This document shows, one piece after another, positions 24,287 to 32,499 of a stretch of 39,083 bases of DNA. The notes under the pieces are model-generated. The model worked only from the letters and a program-made list of their open reading frames with translations, made no database searches and was not told the origin of the DNA. The stretch lies in assembly GCA_018268415.1 (NCBI GenBank), contig JAFDWO010000082.1, positions 1 to 39,083 on the forward strand, read 5' to 3'. A program made the translations under genes and the position numbers. This DNA is from Actinomycetota bacterium (lineage in GTDB: Bacteria; Actinomycetota; Thermoleophilia; Solirubrobacterales; 70-9). How positions within the stretch are numbered: position 1 is the stretch's first letter; each line of letters begins with the position of its first letter.

Positions 24287-25879
24287 ATGGAAGCGTGGCT
24301 GCGAGGCCTTTACGACGCCGAGGGGATGCGGTCGGTCGACCGCTGGGCGATCGACGAGCGGGGCGTCGACTCGCTGGAGTTGATGGAGAACGCGGGGCGG
24401 GCCGTCGCCGAGGCAGTCGCCCGCCTGGTGCCCCAGGGCCCGGTGCGGGTCGTCTGCGGCAAGGGCAACAACGCCGGCGACGGCCTGGTCGCGGCGCGTC
24501 TCCTGCGCGAGATGGGCTTCGACGCGGAGGTGCTGTTGCTGTGGCCGGCCGGTGAGTTGAGCGAGGACGCCGGCGCGAATCTGAAGCGGCTGGAAGACGC
24601 ACCCCGTGGCGTTCGAAGTTCTCCGGCCGATGTGCAGAAAACCGCGAACGCGGGGGGTGGGGACGGCGTCTTCGCGGTCGGGGGCGACGTTGTGCGGCGG
24701 CTCGTCGGCTCGGGCGCGGTGGTCGACGCGATCTTCGGCACCGGGTTCTCCGGCGCGCCGCGCGAGCCCGCTGTGGCCGCGATCGCGGCGATGAACGGCT
24801 GCGGCGCGCCGATCGTCGCCTGTGATCTCGCCTCCGGCGTCGACGCGGCCAGCGGCGAGGTGGCCGGGGCGGTGGTCGGGGCCGACGTGACCGTCACCTT
24901 CCACGGCGCCAAGGTCGGCCAGTACGTTGCCCCCGGCAAGTGGGCGACCGGGGAGTTGGTCGTCGCGCCGATCGGCATCCCGCCGGGCGAGCCCGCGCCC
25001 ACCGCGGCCGGCGTCATCAAGTCCGCCGTCCTCGACCTCGCTCCTCGCCGCGGCGCCCGGTCGACCAAGTTCAGCTCCGGCCAGGTGACGATCGCAGGAG
25101 GCTGCCGCGGCCTCACCGGCGCGGTGCGGATGTCCTCCACGGCGGCGATCCGGGCGGGCGCCGGCTACGCCACCGTCGCCGTCCCCGCCGACCTCGAGCC
25201 GATCTTCGAAGCCGCCGAGGTCGAGGTGATGTCGAAGGGGATCGGCGATACGCCGGGCCGGCTCGGGGCCGGGGCGGCCGCCGAGCTCCTCGCCGCCTTC
25301 GAGCGCGCTGCCGCCGGCGTGCTCGGCCCCGGCCTCGGCCGCGAGGAGGACTCGCTCGCGCTCGCCCGCGAGGTCGCGCCGCGGATCGGGGCGCCGCTGG
25401 TGATCGATGCCGACGGCCTCAACGCCTTCGCCGGAGCGCTCGACCGCCTCGCCGGCCGTGGCGCGCCCACCGTCCTCACCCCGCACGCCGGGGAGCTCGG
25501 GCGCCTGCTGGAGCGTGATTCCTCGGCGATCGCCGAGCACCGGCTCGGTGCCGCCCGGGAGGCGGCCGTCCACAGCGACGCCGTCGTGGTGCTGAAGGGC
25601 GATGACACGATCGTCACCGACGGCGAGCGGGTTGCCGTCAACGCCGTCGCCGCGCCCGCCCTGGCCACCGCGGGGAGCGGTGACGTCCTCTCCGGGATCA
25701 CCGCGGCGCTCCTCGCCCGCGGTCTGGAGCCGTTCGCCGCCGCCTGCGCCGCGGTGATCGCGCACGCCCGCGCCGGTCAGGAGGCGGCGCGGCGCGTCGG
25801 CCTGGCCGAGTCGGTGATCGCCACCGACGTGATCGCCGCGATCCCGGCGGGGCTGCGCTCCGCCGGGTCGGTCGAATAA
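24287..25879 (+). CDS. nnr: Bifunctional NAD(P)HX epimerase/dehydratase
   Basis: Repairs hydrated NADH and NADPH. It has 530 residues. The N-terminal YjeF_N epimerase (about 1-215) carries ELMENAGRAVAEAV, VVCGKGNNAGDGLVAARLL and IVACDLASGVDAASGEV. The C-terminal ribokinase-like ADP-dependent dehydratase (about 230-530) has FSSGQVTIAGG, VLGPGLGREEDSL, VIDADGLNAFAG, VLTPHAGELGRLL and the anion-hole GSGDVLSGITAALLARG. The insert around residues 95-125 (PRGVRSSPADVQKTANAGGG) is longer and less conserved. It heads the run nnr-CBS-alr-cca. Confidence 0.93.
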   Translation: MEAWLRGLYDAEGMRSVDRWAIDERGVDSLELMENAGRAVAEAVARLVPQGPVRVVCGKGNNAGDGLVAARLLREMGFDAEVLLLWPAGELSEDAGANLKRLEDAPRGVRSSPADVQKTANAGGGDGVFAVGGDVVRRLVGSGAVVDAIFGTGFSGAPREPAVAAIAAMNGCGAPIVACDLASGVDAASGEVAGAVVGADVTVTFHGAKVGQYVAPGKWATGELVVAPIGIPPGEPAPTAAGVIKSAVLDLAPRRGARSTKFSSGQVTIAGGCRGLTGAVRMSSTAAIRAGAGYATVAVPADLEPIFEAAEVEVMSKGIGDTPGRLGAGAAAELLAAFERAAAGVLGPGLGREEDSLALAREVAPRIGAPLVIDADGLNAFAGALDRLAGRGAPTVLTPHAGELGRLLERDSSAIAEHRLGAAREAAVHSDAVVVLKGDDTIVTDGERVAVNAVAAPALATAGSGDVLSGITAALLARGLEPFAAACAAVIAHARAGQEAARRVGLAESVIATDVIAAIPAGLRSAGSVE

Positions 25880-25882
25880 CCT
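25877..25882 (+). promoter_or_regulatory. Possible -10 box (TAACCT) for the CBS gene
   Basis: TAACCT overlaps the nnr stop and ends 12 bases before ATG 25895, the same hexamer and spacing as at glmS. Confidence 0.3.
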
Positions 25883-25894
25883 CGCGCGACCGAG

Positions 25895-26359
25895 ATGAAG
25901 ACCGCCGCCGAGATCATGAACGCCGCCGTCCCGACGGTCACGCCGGACGACAACGCGCGCACCGCGATCGACACGCTGGCGAAGAGCGACATGGGCGCCG
26001 TCCCGGTCCTCGACGCGGATCGGAAGGTGGTGGGCATCGTCAGCGAGTCGGACCTGATCCTCGCCGATGAGCAGTCCGACCTGCACCTGCCCCACTACCT
26101 CGAAATCATGGGCGGGGTTGTCTTCATCGGTTCGCTGAAAGGCTTCGAGAAGCGCCTCGAAAAGGCGTTCGCGACGAAGGTCTCGGAGCTGATGACCGCC
26201 GACCCGATCGTCGTCCACACCTACGAGGCGGCCGACCGGGTGGCGAGGAAGATCGCCGAGCACCATCACAACCACCTGCCGGTGGTCGACGAGGACGGGC
26301 GGTTGGCGGGCATGGTCACGCGGGCCGATGCGCTCGCCGCCATCGTCGACGGCGAGTAG
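25895..26359 (+). CDS. Protein with two CBS domains
   Basis: A 154-residue soluble protein of one Bateman module. CBS1 (about 1-60) has AAEIMNAAVPTVTPDDNART and MGAVPVLDADRKVVGIVSESDL. CBS2 (about 90-154) has VSELMTADPIVVHTYEAADR and HHNHLPVVDEDGRLAGMVTR. Such modules bind adenine nucleotides and sense energy state. A 30-residue linker (LPHYLEIMGGVVFIGSLKGF) lies between them. It is 2 bases from alr and 15 from nnr, so probably in their operon. No effector domain is attached and its partner is unknown. Confidence 0.88.
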   Translation: MKTAAEIMNAAVPTVTPDDNARTAIDTLAKSDMGAVPVLDADRKVVGIVSESDLILADEQSDLHLPHYLEIMGGVVFIGSLKGFEKRLEKAFATKVSELMTADPIVVHTYEAADRVARKIAEHHHNHLPVVDEDGRLAGMVTRADALAAIVDGE

Positions 26360-26361
26360 GG

Positions 26362-27504
26362 ATGGAGCGGGCAGTCGCCCGGATCGACCTCGGCGCGCTG
26401 CGCGCCAACTGCGAACGGTTACGGGTAGAGCTGGGCGAGGCGCGGCTCTGTGCGGTGGTGAAGGCCGACGGCTACGGGCACGGGGCGGTCGACGTGGCCG
26501 GGGCGGCGCTCGCCGGCGGCGCCGGCGCCCTGGCCGTGGCGACGGCGGGTGAGGCCGGTGAGCTGGGGGTGGCGGGATTGGTCGGCGCGCCTGGTGAGGG
26601 GCGGCCTGAGCTGCTCACGCTCGGCGCGCTCACCGTGGCGGAGGTCGACGTCGTGCTCGGCGCGGAGTCCGCGGTCGGCGTCTGGACCCCTGCCTTCCTC
26701 GACCTCGTCGCCGCCCGCGCCCGCGCCGTCGGTCGCCCGGCGCGCGTCCACGTCAAGCACGACAGCGGCATGGGGCGGCTCGGCACCTTCGACGGCGAGG
26801 AGGTGGTGCGGCTGGCGCGGGCGACCGCCGCCGACCCCGATCTGGAGCTGGCCGGCGTCTGGACCCACTTCGCCACCGCCGACGAACCGGACGACGATGA
26901 TGGCTACTTCTTCGAGCAGCTCGCCCGGTTCGAGCCGGTCGCCGAGGCGGTCCACGCCGAGCACCCCGGGGTAACCGTGCACGCCGCCAACAGCGCCGCC
27001 GTCTTCCGCTCGGAGCGCTCCCGCTTCGACATGGCCCGCTGCGGCGTGGCGATCTACGGCCTCGACCCGTTCCAGGCCGATCCGGCTGAGCGCGGCCTCA
27101 CGCCGGTGCTGTCCCTGCGCTCCTACATCGCCGCGGTGAAGCGCTTTCCGGCCGGACAGAGCGCCGGGTACGGGCGCCGCTGGCGCGCCCCCCGGGACAC
27201 CTGGGTGGGGGTCGTGCCGCTCGGCTATGGCGACGGCGTGCGCCGCGCCCTGACGAACAACTGTGACGTGCTCGTCGGCGGCCGCCGGTACCCGCTGGTC
27301 GGGACGGTCTCGATGGACAACCTCACCGTCGACCTCGGCCCGGAGACGACCGTCGAGCCGGGGGCGGAGGCGGTCCTGATCGGGCGTCAGGGCGAGGCGG
27401 AGATCCGCGCCGAGGAGGTTGCCGCCCGGCTCGACACGATCAACTACGAGGTCACGACCGCGATCCTGCCGCGGGTGCCGCGGAGGGCGACGGGGGCCGC
27501 GTGA
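26362..27504 (+). CDS. alr: Alanine racemase
   Basis: A PLP enzyme that makes D-alanine for peptidoglycan. It has 380 residues: an N-terminal TIM barrel with PLP lysine Lys34 in AVVKADGYGHGAV and HVKHDSGMGRLG, and a C-terminal beta domain with the catalytic Tyr in SAGYGRRWRAP, VPLGYGDGVRR and VGTVSMDNLTVDLG. The end (INYEVTTAILPRVPRRATGA) is as usual. Its stop overlaps the following nucleotidyltransferase gene (GTGA). It supplies the substrate whose polymer is later trimmed by the carboxypeptidase at 5996. Confidence 0.95.
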   Translation: MERAVARIDLGALRANCERLRVELGEARLCAVVKADGYGHGAVDVAGAALAGGAGALAVATAGEAGELGVAGLVGAPGEGRPELLTLGALTVAEVDVVLGAESAVGVWTPAFLDLVAARARAVGRPARVHVKHDSGMGRLGTFDGEEVVRLARATAADPDLELAGVWTHFATADEPDDDDGYFFEQLARFEPVAEAVHAEHPGVTVHAANSAAVFRSERSRFDMARCGVAIYGLDPFQADPAERGLTPVLSLRSYIAAVKRFPAGQSAGYGRRWRAPRDTWVGVVPLGYGDGVRRALTNNCDVLVGGRRYPLVGTVSMDNLTVDLGPETTVEPGAEAVLIGRQGEAEIRAEEVAARLDTINYEVTTAILPRVPRRATGAA

Positions 27505-28913
27505 GCCTCGCCGACGATCTCCGCGCCGCGCCGCTGCCCGCCGCCGCGATCCGCGCTCTGGGCGGGGCGGAGGGCGTCTGGATCGCCGGCGGGGCGGTCC
27601 GTGACGCGGCGCTGGGCCGCGACATCACCGACCTCGACCTCGCCGTTGCGGGCGATCCCGGGCCGGTCGCGAAGGCCCTCGGCCGCGAGCTGGGGGAGCA
27701 CGCCTTCGAACTCTCTGCCGAGTTTCGCACCTGGCGCGTCGTCGCCGGCGGGTGCGGCTGGCAGGTCGACGTCACCGCGCTGCGTGGCGACTCGATCGAG
27801 GCCGACCTGGCCGCGCGCGATTTCACCGTGGGCGCCGTCGCCGTGCCGCTCGCCGACGGGGAGGCGATCGACCCGACCGGCGGCCTCGTCGATCTGGAGC
27901 GCGGCGTCCTGCGCGCCGTCGGCCCGGGGAGCTTCGACGAGGACCCCCTGCGCCTGCTGCGTGCCGCCCGGCTTGCCGCCGACCTGAGCCTGGAGATCGA
28001 CCCTGGCACCATCGCGCTCGCCCACCGCAGCGCCGCGCGGGCCGCCGATCCTGCCGGGGAGCGCCAGCTGGCCGAGCTGCGCCGGCTCTTGGGTGGCCCG
28101 GCGCCGCTGCGGGGCCTCGAGCTGCTCGACGAGCTGCGGCTCACCACCGTCGTCCTGCCCGAGCTGGAGGGGACGAAGGGGGTGGAACAGGGGCCCAACC
28201 ACCACCTCGACGTGCACGGGCACACGCTCGAGGTGCTCGCCCACACCCTCGAGATCGAGGCCGACCTCGCCCGCTTCGTCGGCCCCGAGCGCGCTGCCGA
28301 GACCGCCGCCTTCCTCGCCGATCCACTGGCCGACGAGATGGACCGCGCCACGGCGCTGCGCTTTGGCGCGCTCCTCCACGACATCGCCAAGCCGCAGACC
28401 CGACAGGAGAAAGACGGTTTCGTCGGCTTCAAGGGCCACGACGTCGAGGGGGCGGCGACGATCGGCGAGATCATGGGCCGGCTGCGCGCCTCCCGCAGGC
28501 TGACCCGTTACCTGCAGGCGCTGACCCTCCATCACCTGGTCCTCGGCTTCATGGTCCGTGAGGCGCCGCTGCCGCCCCGCCGCGTCCACGATTACCTGCG
28601 GGGGACCGAACCGGTGACCGTCGACGTCACCCTGTTGACCGTGGCCGACCGCCTCTCGGCCCGTGGCGCCGGCCCGATCGCCGCGCCGGAGATGGTCCAG
28701 GCCCACCTCGATCTCGCCCGCGAGATGGTCGGAGCGGCGCTCGACTGGCTCCGCGAGGGGCCGCCGCGACCGCTTCTGCGGGGCGATGAGATCGCCGCCG
28801 AGCTCGGCATCGAGGGCCCCGAGATCGGCCAAAAGCTGGCCGAGCTGGAGGCCGCCCAATATGCAGGCGAGATCACCGATCGTGCCGGGGCACTCGGAAT
28901 GCTGCGCGGTTGA
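27501..28913 (+). CDS. cca: CCA-adding-type polynucleotide nucleotidyltransferase
   Basis: A 470-residue class-II nucleotidyltransferase. The head domain has WIAGGAVRDAALGRDITDLD (GG..R and DxD metal ligands), then WQVDVTALRGDSIEADLAAR and the RNA-binding DEDPLRLLRAARLAADL. The middle and C-terminal part contains an HD phosphohydrolase motif, FGALLHDIAKPQTR, with GHDVEGAATI. Members add CCA to tRNA 3' ends or poly(A) to RNA, and the head domain alone does not separate these roles; a CCA enzyme is the likely one here. GTG overlaps the alr stop. Confidence 0.87.
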   Translation: MSLADDLRAAPLPAAAIRALGGAEGVWIAGGAVRDAALGRDITDLDLAVAGDPGPVAKALGRELGEHAFELSAEFRTWRVVAGGCGWQVDVTALRGDSIEADLAARDFTVGAVAVPLADGEAIDPTGGLVDLERGVLRAVGPGSFDEDPLRLLRAARLAADLSLEIDPGTIALAHRSAARAADPAGERQLAELRRLLGGPAPLRGLELLDELRLTTVVLPELEGTKGVEQGPNHHLDVHGHTLEVLAHTLEIEADLARFVGPERAAETAAFLADPLADEMDRATALRFGALLHDIAKPQTRQEKDGFVGFKGHDVEGAATIGEIMGRLRASRRLTRYLQALTLHHLVLGFMVREAPLPPRRVHDYLRGTEPVTVDVTLLTVADRLSARGAGPIAAPEMVQAHLDLAREMVGAALDWLREGPPRPLLRGDEIAAELGIEGPEIGQKLAELEAAQYAGEITDRAGALGMLRG

Positions 28914-28915
28914 GA

Positions 28916-28921
28916 TACGCT
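28916..28921 (+). promoter_or_regulatory. -10 box (TACGCT) for infA
   Basis: TACGCT overlaps the end of the preceding gene's stop region and ends 10 bases before ATG 28932, with no Shine-Dalgarno sequence. Confidence 0.4.
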
Positions 28922-28931
28922 CTTCGGCCGC

Positions 28932-29150
28932 ATGGCTAAAGAGGAAAAGATCGAAATGGAGGGCGAGATCACCGAGGCCCTCCCCAACACCATGTTCCGG
29001 GTCAAACTGGACAACGGGCACGACGTGCTCGGCCACATCTCCGGCAAGATGCGCCGCCACTACATTCGCATCCTGCCGGGCGACCGCGTGAAGATCGAGT
29101 TGTCGCCGTACGACTTGGATCGCGGGCGGATCACCTATCGCTACAAATGA
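28932..29150 (+). CDS. infA: Translation initiation factor IF-1
   Basis: A 72-residue S1-like OB-fold protein that binds the ribosomal A site during initiation. The sequence runs [20 protein letters not shown], then [40 protein letters not shown] and [11 protein letters not shown], which is canonical. In many genomes infA precedes rpmJ, rpsM and rpsK, but here it is followed by a 1.27-kb repeat-rich spacer, so it stands alone at the end of a run. Confidence 0.97.
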   Translation: MAKEEKIEMEGEITEALPNTMFRVKLDNGHDVLGHISGKMRRHYIRILPGDRVKIELSPYDLDRGRITYRYK

Positions 29151-29415
29151 CGGCCTGAGGGCGCGCGCCGGGGCGAGCCTCTGAAGCCGCCCCGTCGGAG
29201 GGTTTGTAGCCCCTGAGGCTGTTGTCCGGGGGAGGAGCCCGGCCCATGAAGCCGGCGCCCGGGGGAGAAGAGGATGCGGCCCCGGAAGCTGTCGCCCGGA
29301 AGGGATGGGGCCCGGGCAAGCTGCCGCCCCGAAAGGCCCCCGGCCCCCTCGAGCTGCCGCCCGTGGGGGAAAGGGCCCCGGCCCCCTTGAGCTGACGCCC
29401 TAGGGGGAAGGGACG

Positions 29416-29465
29416 GGCCGTCTCGTCCACGGCCCTGGCAGGCTGTGGCCGCGGCCGAGACGGCC
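29416..29465. repeat. Core hairpin of repeat copy 2
   Basis: Arms 29416-29434 and 29447-29465 pair at 17 of 19 positions. The surrounding block 29410-29488 matches 38942-39020 nearly base for base. Confidence 0.75.
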
Positions 29466-29856
29466 GAGGATGCGGGGAGCGGGCGGGGGAAGCAGGGAAG
29501 GCCCCCGGGAGGGTGCGGGCGAGTCCGAGGCGGATCCCTCGCGGGGGCCTCACGGATCCCCTGATCCCGGCCCCCGGGGGTCGGGAGGTGTGACGGATCC
29601 CTCACCGGACCGGACCCCGTCACGAAGATGCCGGGAACGTCACCCTTCCTCCCGACCCTTCCATTGCTCAGGAATCTCCGTGTTTGGTTCTGGTTGCTCA
29701 GCAACCAAAACTCGACGCGCGTCCCACGACCCCCGATCCCGGCCCCGGGGGCCGGAGGGTGCGACCGATCCGTCACGGGACCGTCACGGAAGAGGGACCC
29801 CGTCACGAAGACGTAGGGAACTCCACGCCTCCTCCCGTGTTGTCCAACGCTCACGG

Positions 29857-29908
29857 ACGCGTTCCGTACTTTGACCATGCCATGGCAGGGTCAAAGTACG
29901 GAACGCGT
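29857..29908. repeat. 20-bp perfect hairpin with palindromic loop
   Basis: Arms 29857-29876 and 29889-29908 are exact complements. The 12-base loop contains the palindrome TGCCATGGCA (29878-29887). Inverted copies of the 26-bp family repeat lie on both sides (29801-29826 and 29959-29983). Confidence 0.8.
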
Positions 29909-30075
29909 TCCCGGGCCCTCTTTCCGGGCCCGGGAACGGACCGAAGGTTCAGGAAAGGGTGACGTTCCCGGCGTCTTTGTGACCGATCGGGGTGGGGTGT
30001 GGCCTCTCCCGCACGGACCCGTCACGTAAGTCCGACCCCCTCCGTCCGTGCGTCCCCCCTCATCCCCGTGTCGTC

Positions 30076-30158
30076 TTTTCACGACCCCCTCCCATCCCTG
30101 CCCCGCGTTTTTCACGACCTCCCCCGTCCCTGTACGCCCCTTCCCCACGACCCCCTCC
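30076..30158. repeat. Three degenerate 33-base tandem units
   Basis: CACGACC begins at 30080, 30113 and 30146, exactly 33 bases apart, each followed by a pyrimidine run such as CCCTCCCATCCCT. The lead-in T-rich bases also recur. Confidence 0.65.
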
Positions 30159-30159
30159 C

Positions 30160-30217
30160 GTCCCGGGCGCCTCATGGCGCTCACAGCCTGCCAGGAGCGC
30201 CATGAGGCGCCCGGGAC
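30160..30217. repeat. Perfect 23-bp hairpin
   Basis: Arms 30160-30182 and 30195-30217 are exact complements around a 12-base loop, the longest perfect stem in the window. It lies 200 bases beyond the stop of the leftward glycosidase gene. Confidence 0.8.
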
Positions 30218-30376
30218 CATCTCGGACGGGTGCGGGGGTCGGGGTCGCGGCGCCACGCGCCCCGGGCGGCATCTCGGACGGGTGCGGGGCCGGGGTCGAG
30301 CAGCAACTCGGACGGCCGGAGCGGCCGGGGTCGCGACGCGCCGCGCCGCCGCGACGCATCTCGGACGGGTGCGGGG
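30218..30376. repeat. Three spaced copies of a 20-base repeat
   Basis: CATCTCGGACGGGTGCGGGG occurs exactly at 30218-30237, 30270-30289 and 30357-30376, with unlike spacers of 32 and 67 bases. A shortened form (ACTCGGACGG) is at about 30306. Confidence 0.75.
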
Positions 30377-30416
30377 CCCGGGATCGGGCCGTTCCTTACC
30401 GCCCACTCACCCGTAG

Positions 30417-31589
30417 CTAGCCCAGCGGATCTGCCAGCTCCGCGATAAGGGCCGACCAGGCGAAGTCGCGGGCGCCCTCGCCGGTACCGTCGCGGGGGTC
30501 GTAGTACTCGCGAAGGCCTGAGCGGGTGACGGCGCCGATCGCGCCTGCGGCCAGGCGTTCCGCCTCCTGCAGGTAGCCGAGGCGGCGCAGGCCGAGCCAG
30601 ACGAGCCAGCTGGAGTTGATCCAGGTCGGGCCGCGCCAGTAGCGGCGGATCGGGCCGCGGCCGCCGGTGGGGTCGTAGGTGGGCTCGGCGACCGATACCG
30701 ACGGTGGCGCCACCGGGGTGAGGAACTCGCGCGTGCTGAGCAGGTGCTCCTCGACCAGGCGGCGGCCGATCGTGTCGGGCAGGTCGGGCAGCGCCAGTGG
30801 CGCGAGGCTCGCCCAGGTGACCGGGGCGGGGCGGAGGCCGCCGGGCTGGGCCTCGTCGACGAAGAGCCCGCGCCGCTCGTCCCAGAGGCGCTCGACCAGC
30901 GCCGGCGTCGCCGACGGCCGGCCGAGGCTCTGCAGCGAGAGCGACCAGAGGGTGTTGACCAGCGTCTCGCAGAGGACGGGGCCGCCACGATCGCGGATCC
31001 GCCGCGCGTCCCAGCCCAGCCGCCGGTTCTGGGCGACCAGGAGAGGGAAGCCGGCCCGCCCGTTCGCGCGTCCCCGCCAGACCGGTTCGAACTTGGGCGA
31101 AGCGTCGAGACCCGACTCGTCGGGCTGGACGATCCAGAGCAGGCCGTCGCCCTCGAGGTCACGGTTGGCCGTCAGCCAATCCGCCTGGGCACCGACCCGG
31201 GGCTCCGCCCCCGGGTCGCCGACCGCGATCCGCCACGCCCAGCCCAGCAGCGGCGGCTGGATCGACTCGGTCTGCCGCGCCCGGCGCGTGGCGACGTTGT
31301 AGAAGGCGCGCCGCACGCCGTAGACCGGCCGGTGCCAGAAGATCGTGTGCCCGATGAAGCCGTCCGGCCGCTGCACGGCGAGCAGGCTCTCCAGCTCGGC
31401 CCGCGAGCGCGCGGGCTCGAAGCGCCGGTTGGCGATCGCCGCGAAGCAGGAGTCCCAGTACCACTGCCAGGGATAACGGCCGGGGCTCGGTTCCGTGTAG
31501 GCGTAGGGGATGTCGCCCGCCTCGCCTTCGCGCCAGTTCTGACGGAGGACGCGTTCGGCCTCCGCGAGCGCCCGTCGCCCGTCGTCCAT
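30417..31589 (-). CDS. GH63/trehalase-like glycoside hydrolase
   Basis: A 390-residue (alpha/alpha)6-barrel glycosidase of the GH63/MGH1-like group. No signal peptide is seen, so it is probably cytoplasmic. Motifs: YPWQWYWDSCFAAIANRRFE near the start (the W-DS pocket typical of GH63/GH37), VQRPDGFIGHTIFW, QPPLLGWAWRIA, a central YDPTGGRGPIRRYWRGPTWI and the late GLREYYDPRDGTGEGARDF. Related enzymes cleave mannosyl- or glucosylglycerate or processed alpha-glucosides, but the substrate here is not known. ATG 31589 follows TAGCGT by 8 bases; a longer frame from 31736 adds untypical residues. It is divergent from the secreted protein gene. Confidence 0.82.
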   Translation of the reverse strand: MDDGRRALAEAERVLRQNWREGEAGDIPYAYTEPSPGRYPWQWYWDSCFAAIANRRFEPARSRAELESLLAVQRPDGFIGHTIFWHRPVYGVRRAFYNVATRRARQTESIQPPLLGWAWRIAVGDPGAEPRVGAQADWLTANRDLEGDGLLWIVQPDESGLDASPKFEPVWRGRANGRAGFPLLVAQNRRLGWDARRIRDRGGPVLCETLVNTLWSLSLQSLGRPSATPALVERLWDERRGLFVDEAQPGGLRPAPVTWASLAPLALPDLPDTIGRRLVEEHLLSTREFLTPVAPPSVSVAEPTYDPTGGRGPIRRYWRGPTWINSSWLVWLGLRRLGYLQEAERLAAGAIGAVTRSGLREYYDPRDGTGEGARDFAWSALIAELADPLG

Positions 31590-31597
31590 GCGCCGGG

Positions 31598-31603
31598 ACG
31601 CTA
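31598..31603 (-). promoter_or_regulatory. -10 box (TAGCGT) for the glycosidase
   Basis: On the minus strand TAGCGT ends 8 bases before ATG 31589, matching the leaderless pattern. Confidence 0.4.
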
Positions 31604-31709
31604 TCTGGCGCAGATCGTGCAACTGGCTCCGCGAGCGCGCAACTTCTGCCCCGGCTCGTAAAGATGTGGCGCCGCAACTGGCCCGGACGGGTCGTGTTTG
31701 CGAATACTC

Positions 31710-32486
31710 ATGCCCGAATCGTCCACCTTCAGCCACCGCCGCGCCGCCGTCGCCCTCGCGGTCGCCGCCTGCCTCGCCGTCCTGGCCGCTGTCGTCAATC
31801 CCGGCTCCGCCGACTCGGCGCCACTCACCGTCACCGTGCTCGGCCAGACCGCGGAAATGCCGCCCGCCTCATGCCCGGGCAAGATCGTCAACAACGTCGA
31901 GGTCAAACCGTGCCGGGTGGAGGGCCACGTCACCGGCTTCCAGTCGATCGCCGACGGCATCGCGCGCCCCTACGAGGCGCCCTACGACGGCAAGATCGTC
32001 GCCTGGTCGATCACGTTGGCGAAACCCTCGACCACGGAAACCGAAACGACGACCAACGAGGTCGGCTTCTTCAACGAATTCCTCGGCGAACCGTCCGAGG
32101 CGCGGATCGGAATCCTGAAGCCGGTCGAAGGCACCAACCCGCCCAAGTACACGCTCGTGCGGCAGAGCCCGCTCCAGGTCCTGAACCCCTACTTCGGCAC
32201 CACCCCGATCTTCGCCCTCAAGCAGCCGCTGTCGATCCTCCAGGGCCAGGTCGTCGCCCTCACCGTCCCGACCTGGGCGCCGATGTTCGCCTTCAACGTC
32301 TCCAGCGAAAACACCTGGCGTGGCAGCCGCCTCCCGGAACACTGCTCGTCGAAAGAAGACATCCAGGGTGGCCACCCGCAGCAGGGCGTCGGCAAGACGA
32401 AGTCCTACGGCTGCTACTACTCGAACGCCCGCCTGCTCTACACGGCGACGCTGGTCAAAAACCCGAAAGTCGAAATCGGCGAATAG
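31710..32486 (+). CDS. Secreted protein of unknown function
   Basis: A 258-residue exported protein that I cannot assign. The signal peptide (about 1-30) has a basic start (FSHRRAAVALAVAACLAVL) and a likely cut after ADSA. The mature part is rich in beta strands, with four Cys (SCPGK, KPCRVEG, EHCSSKED, GCYYSNARL) that could form two disulfides. It includes PYDGKIVAWSITLAKPSTTE, a segment reminiscent of lectin-like jelly-roll folds, but this is a guess. ATG 31710 is chosen over TTG 31698, which would add four residues. Glu codons are largely GAA. It ends at structured element B. Confidence 0.75.
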   Translation: MPESSTFSHRRAAVALAVAACLAVLAAVVNPGSADSAPLTVTVLGQTAEMPPASCPGKIVNNVEVKPCRVEGHVTGFQSIADGIARPYEAPYDGKIVAWSITLAKPSTTETETTTNEVGFFNEFLGEPSEARIGILKPVEGTNPPKYTLVRQSPLQVLNPYFGTTPIFALKQPLSILQGQVVALTVPTWAPMFAFNVSSENTWRGSRLPEHCSSKEDIQGGHPQQGVGKTKSYGCYYSNARLLYTATLVKNPKVEIGE

Positions 32487-32499
32487 CCCCGCACCGGTC

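Larger units (their letters stand above)
29151..30416. repeat. Convergent spacer filled with repeats and hairpins
   Basis: No gene is seen in 1,266 bases between convergent infA and the glycosidase. From left to right: four AGCTGNCGCCC subunits (29287, 29319, 29352, 29390), the core hairpin (29416-29465) with its conserved flank, and a 26-bp repeat (29618-29643) followed by a small hairpin (29691-29707). A variant repeat (29801-29826), a long hairpin (29857-29908) and an inverted repeat copy (29959-29983) come next. Then follow three 33-base tandem units (from 30076), a 23-bp hairpin (30160-30217) and three copies of a 20-base repeat. Long frames that cross this region lack coding character. 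Confidence 0.75.

Noticed and set aside
30076..30376. Possible CRISPR array
   Set aside because: The 33-base units are degenerate without constant repeats plus unique spacers. The 20-base repeats have uneven spacers, and no cas gene is present.
29131..30416. Long open frames in the convergent spacer
   Set aside because: They are Pro/Arg/Gly-rich, cross perfect hairpins and repeats, and lack the codon-position pattern of genes here.
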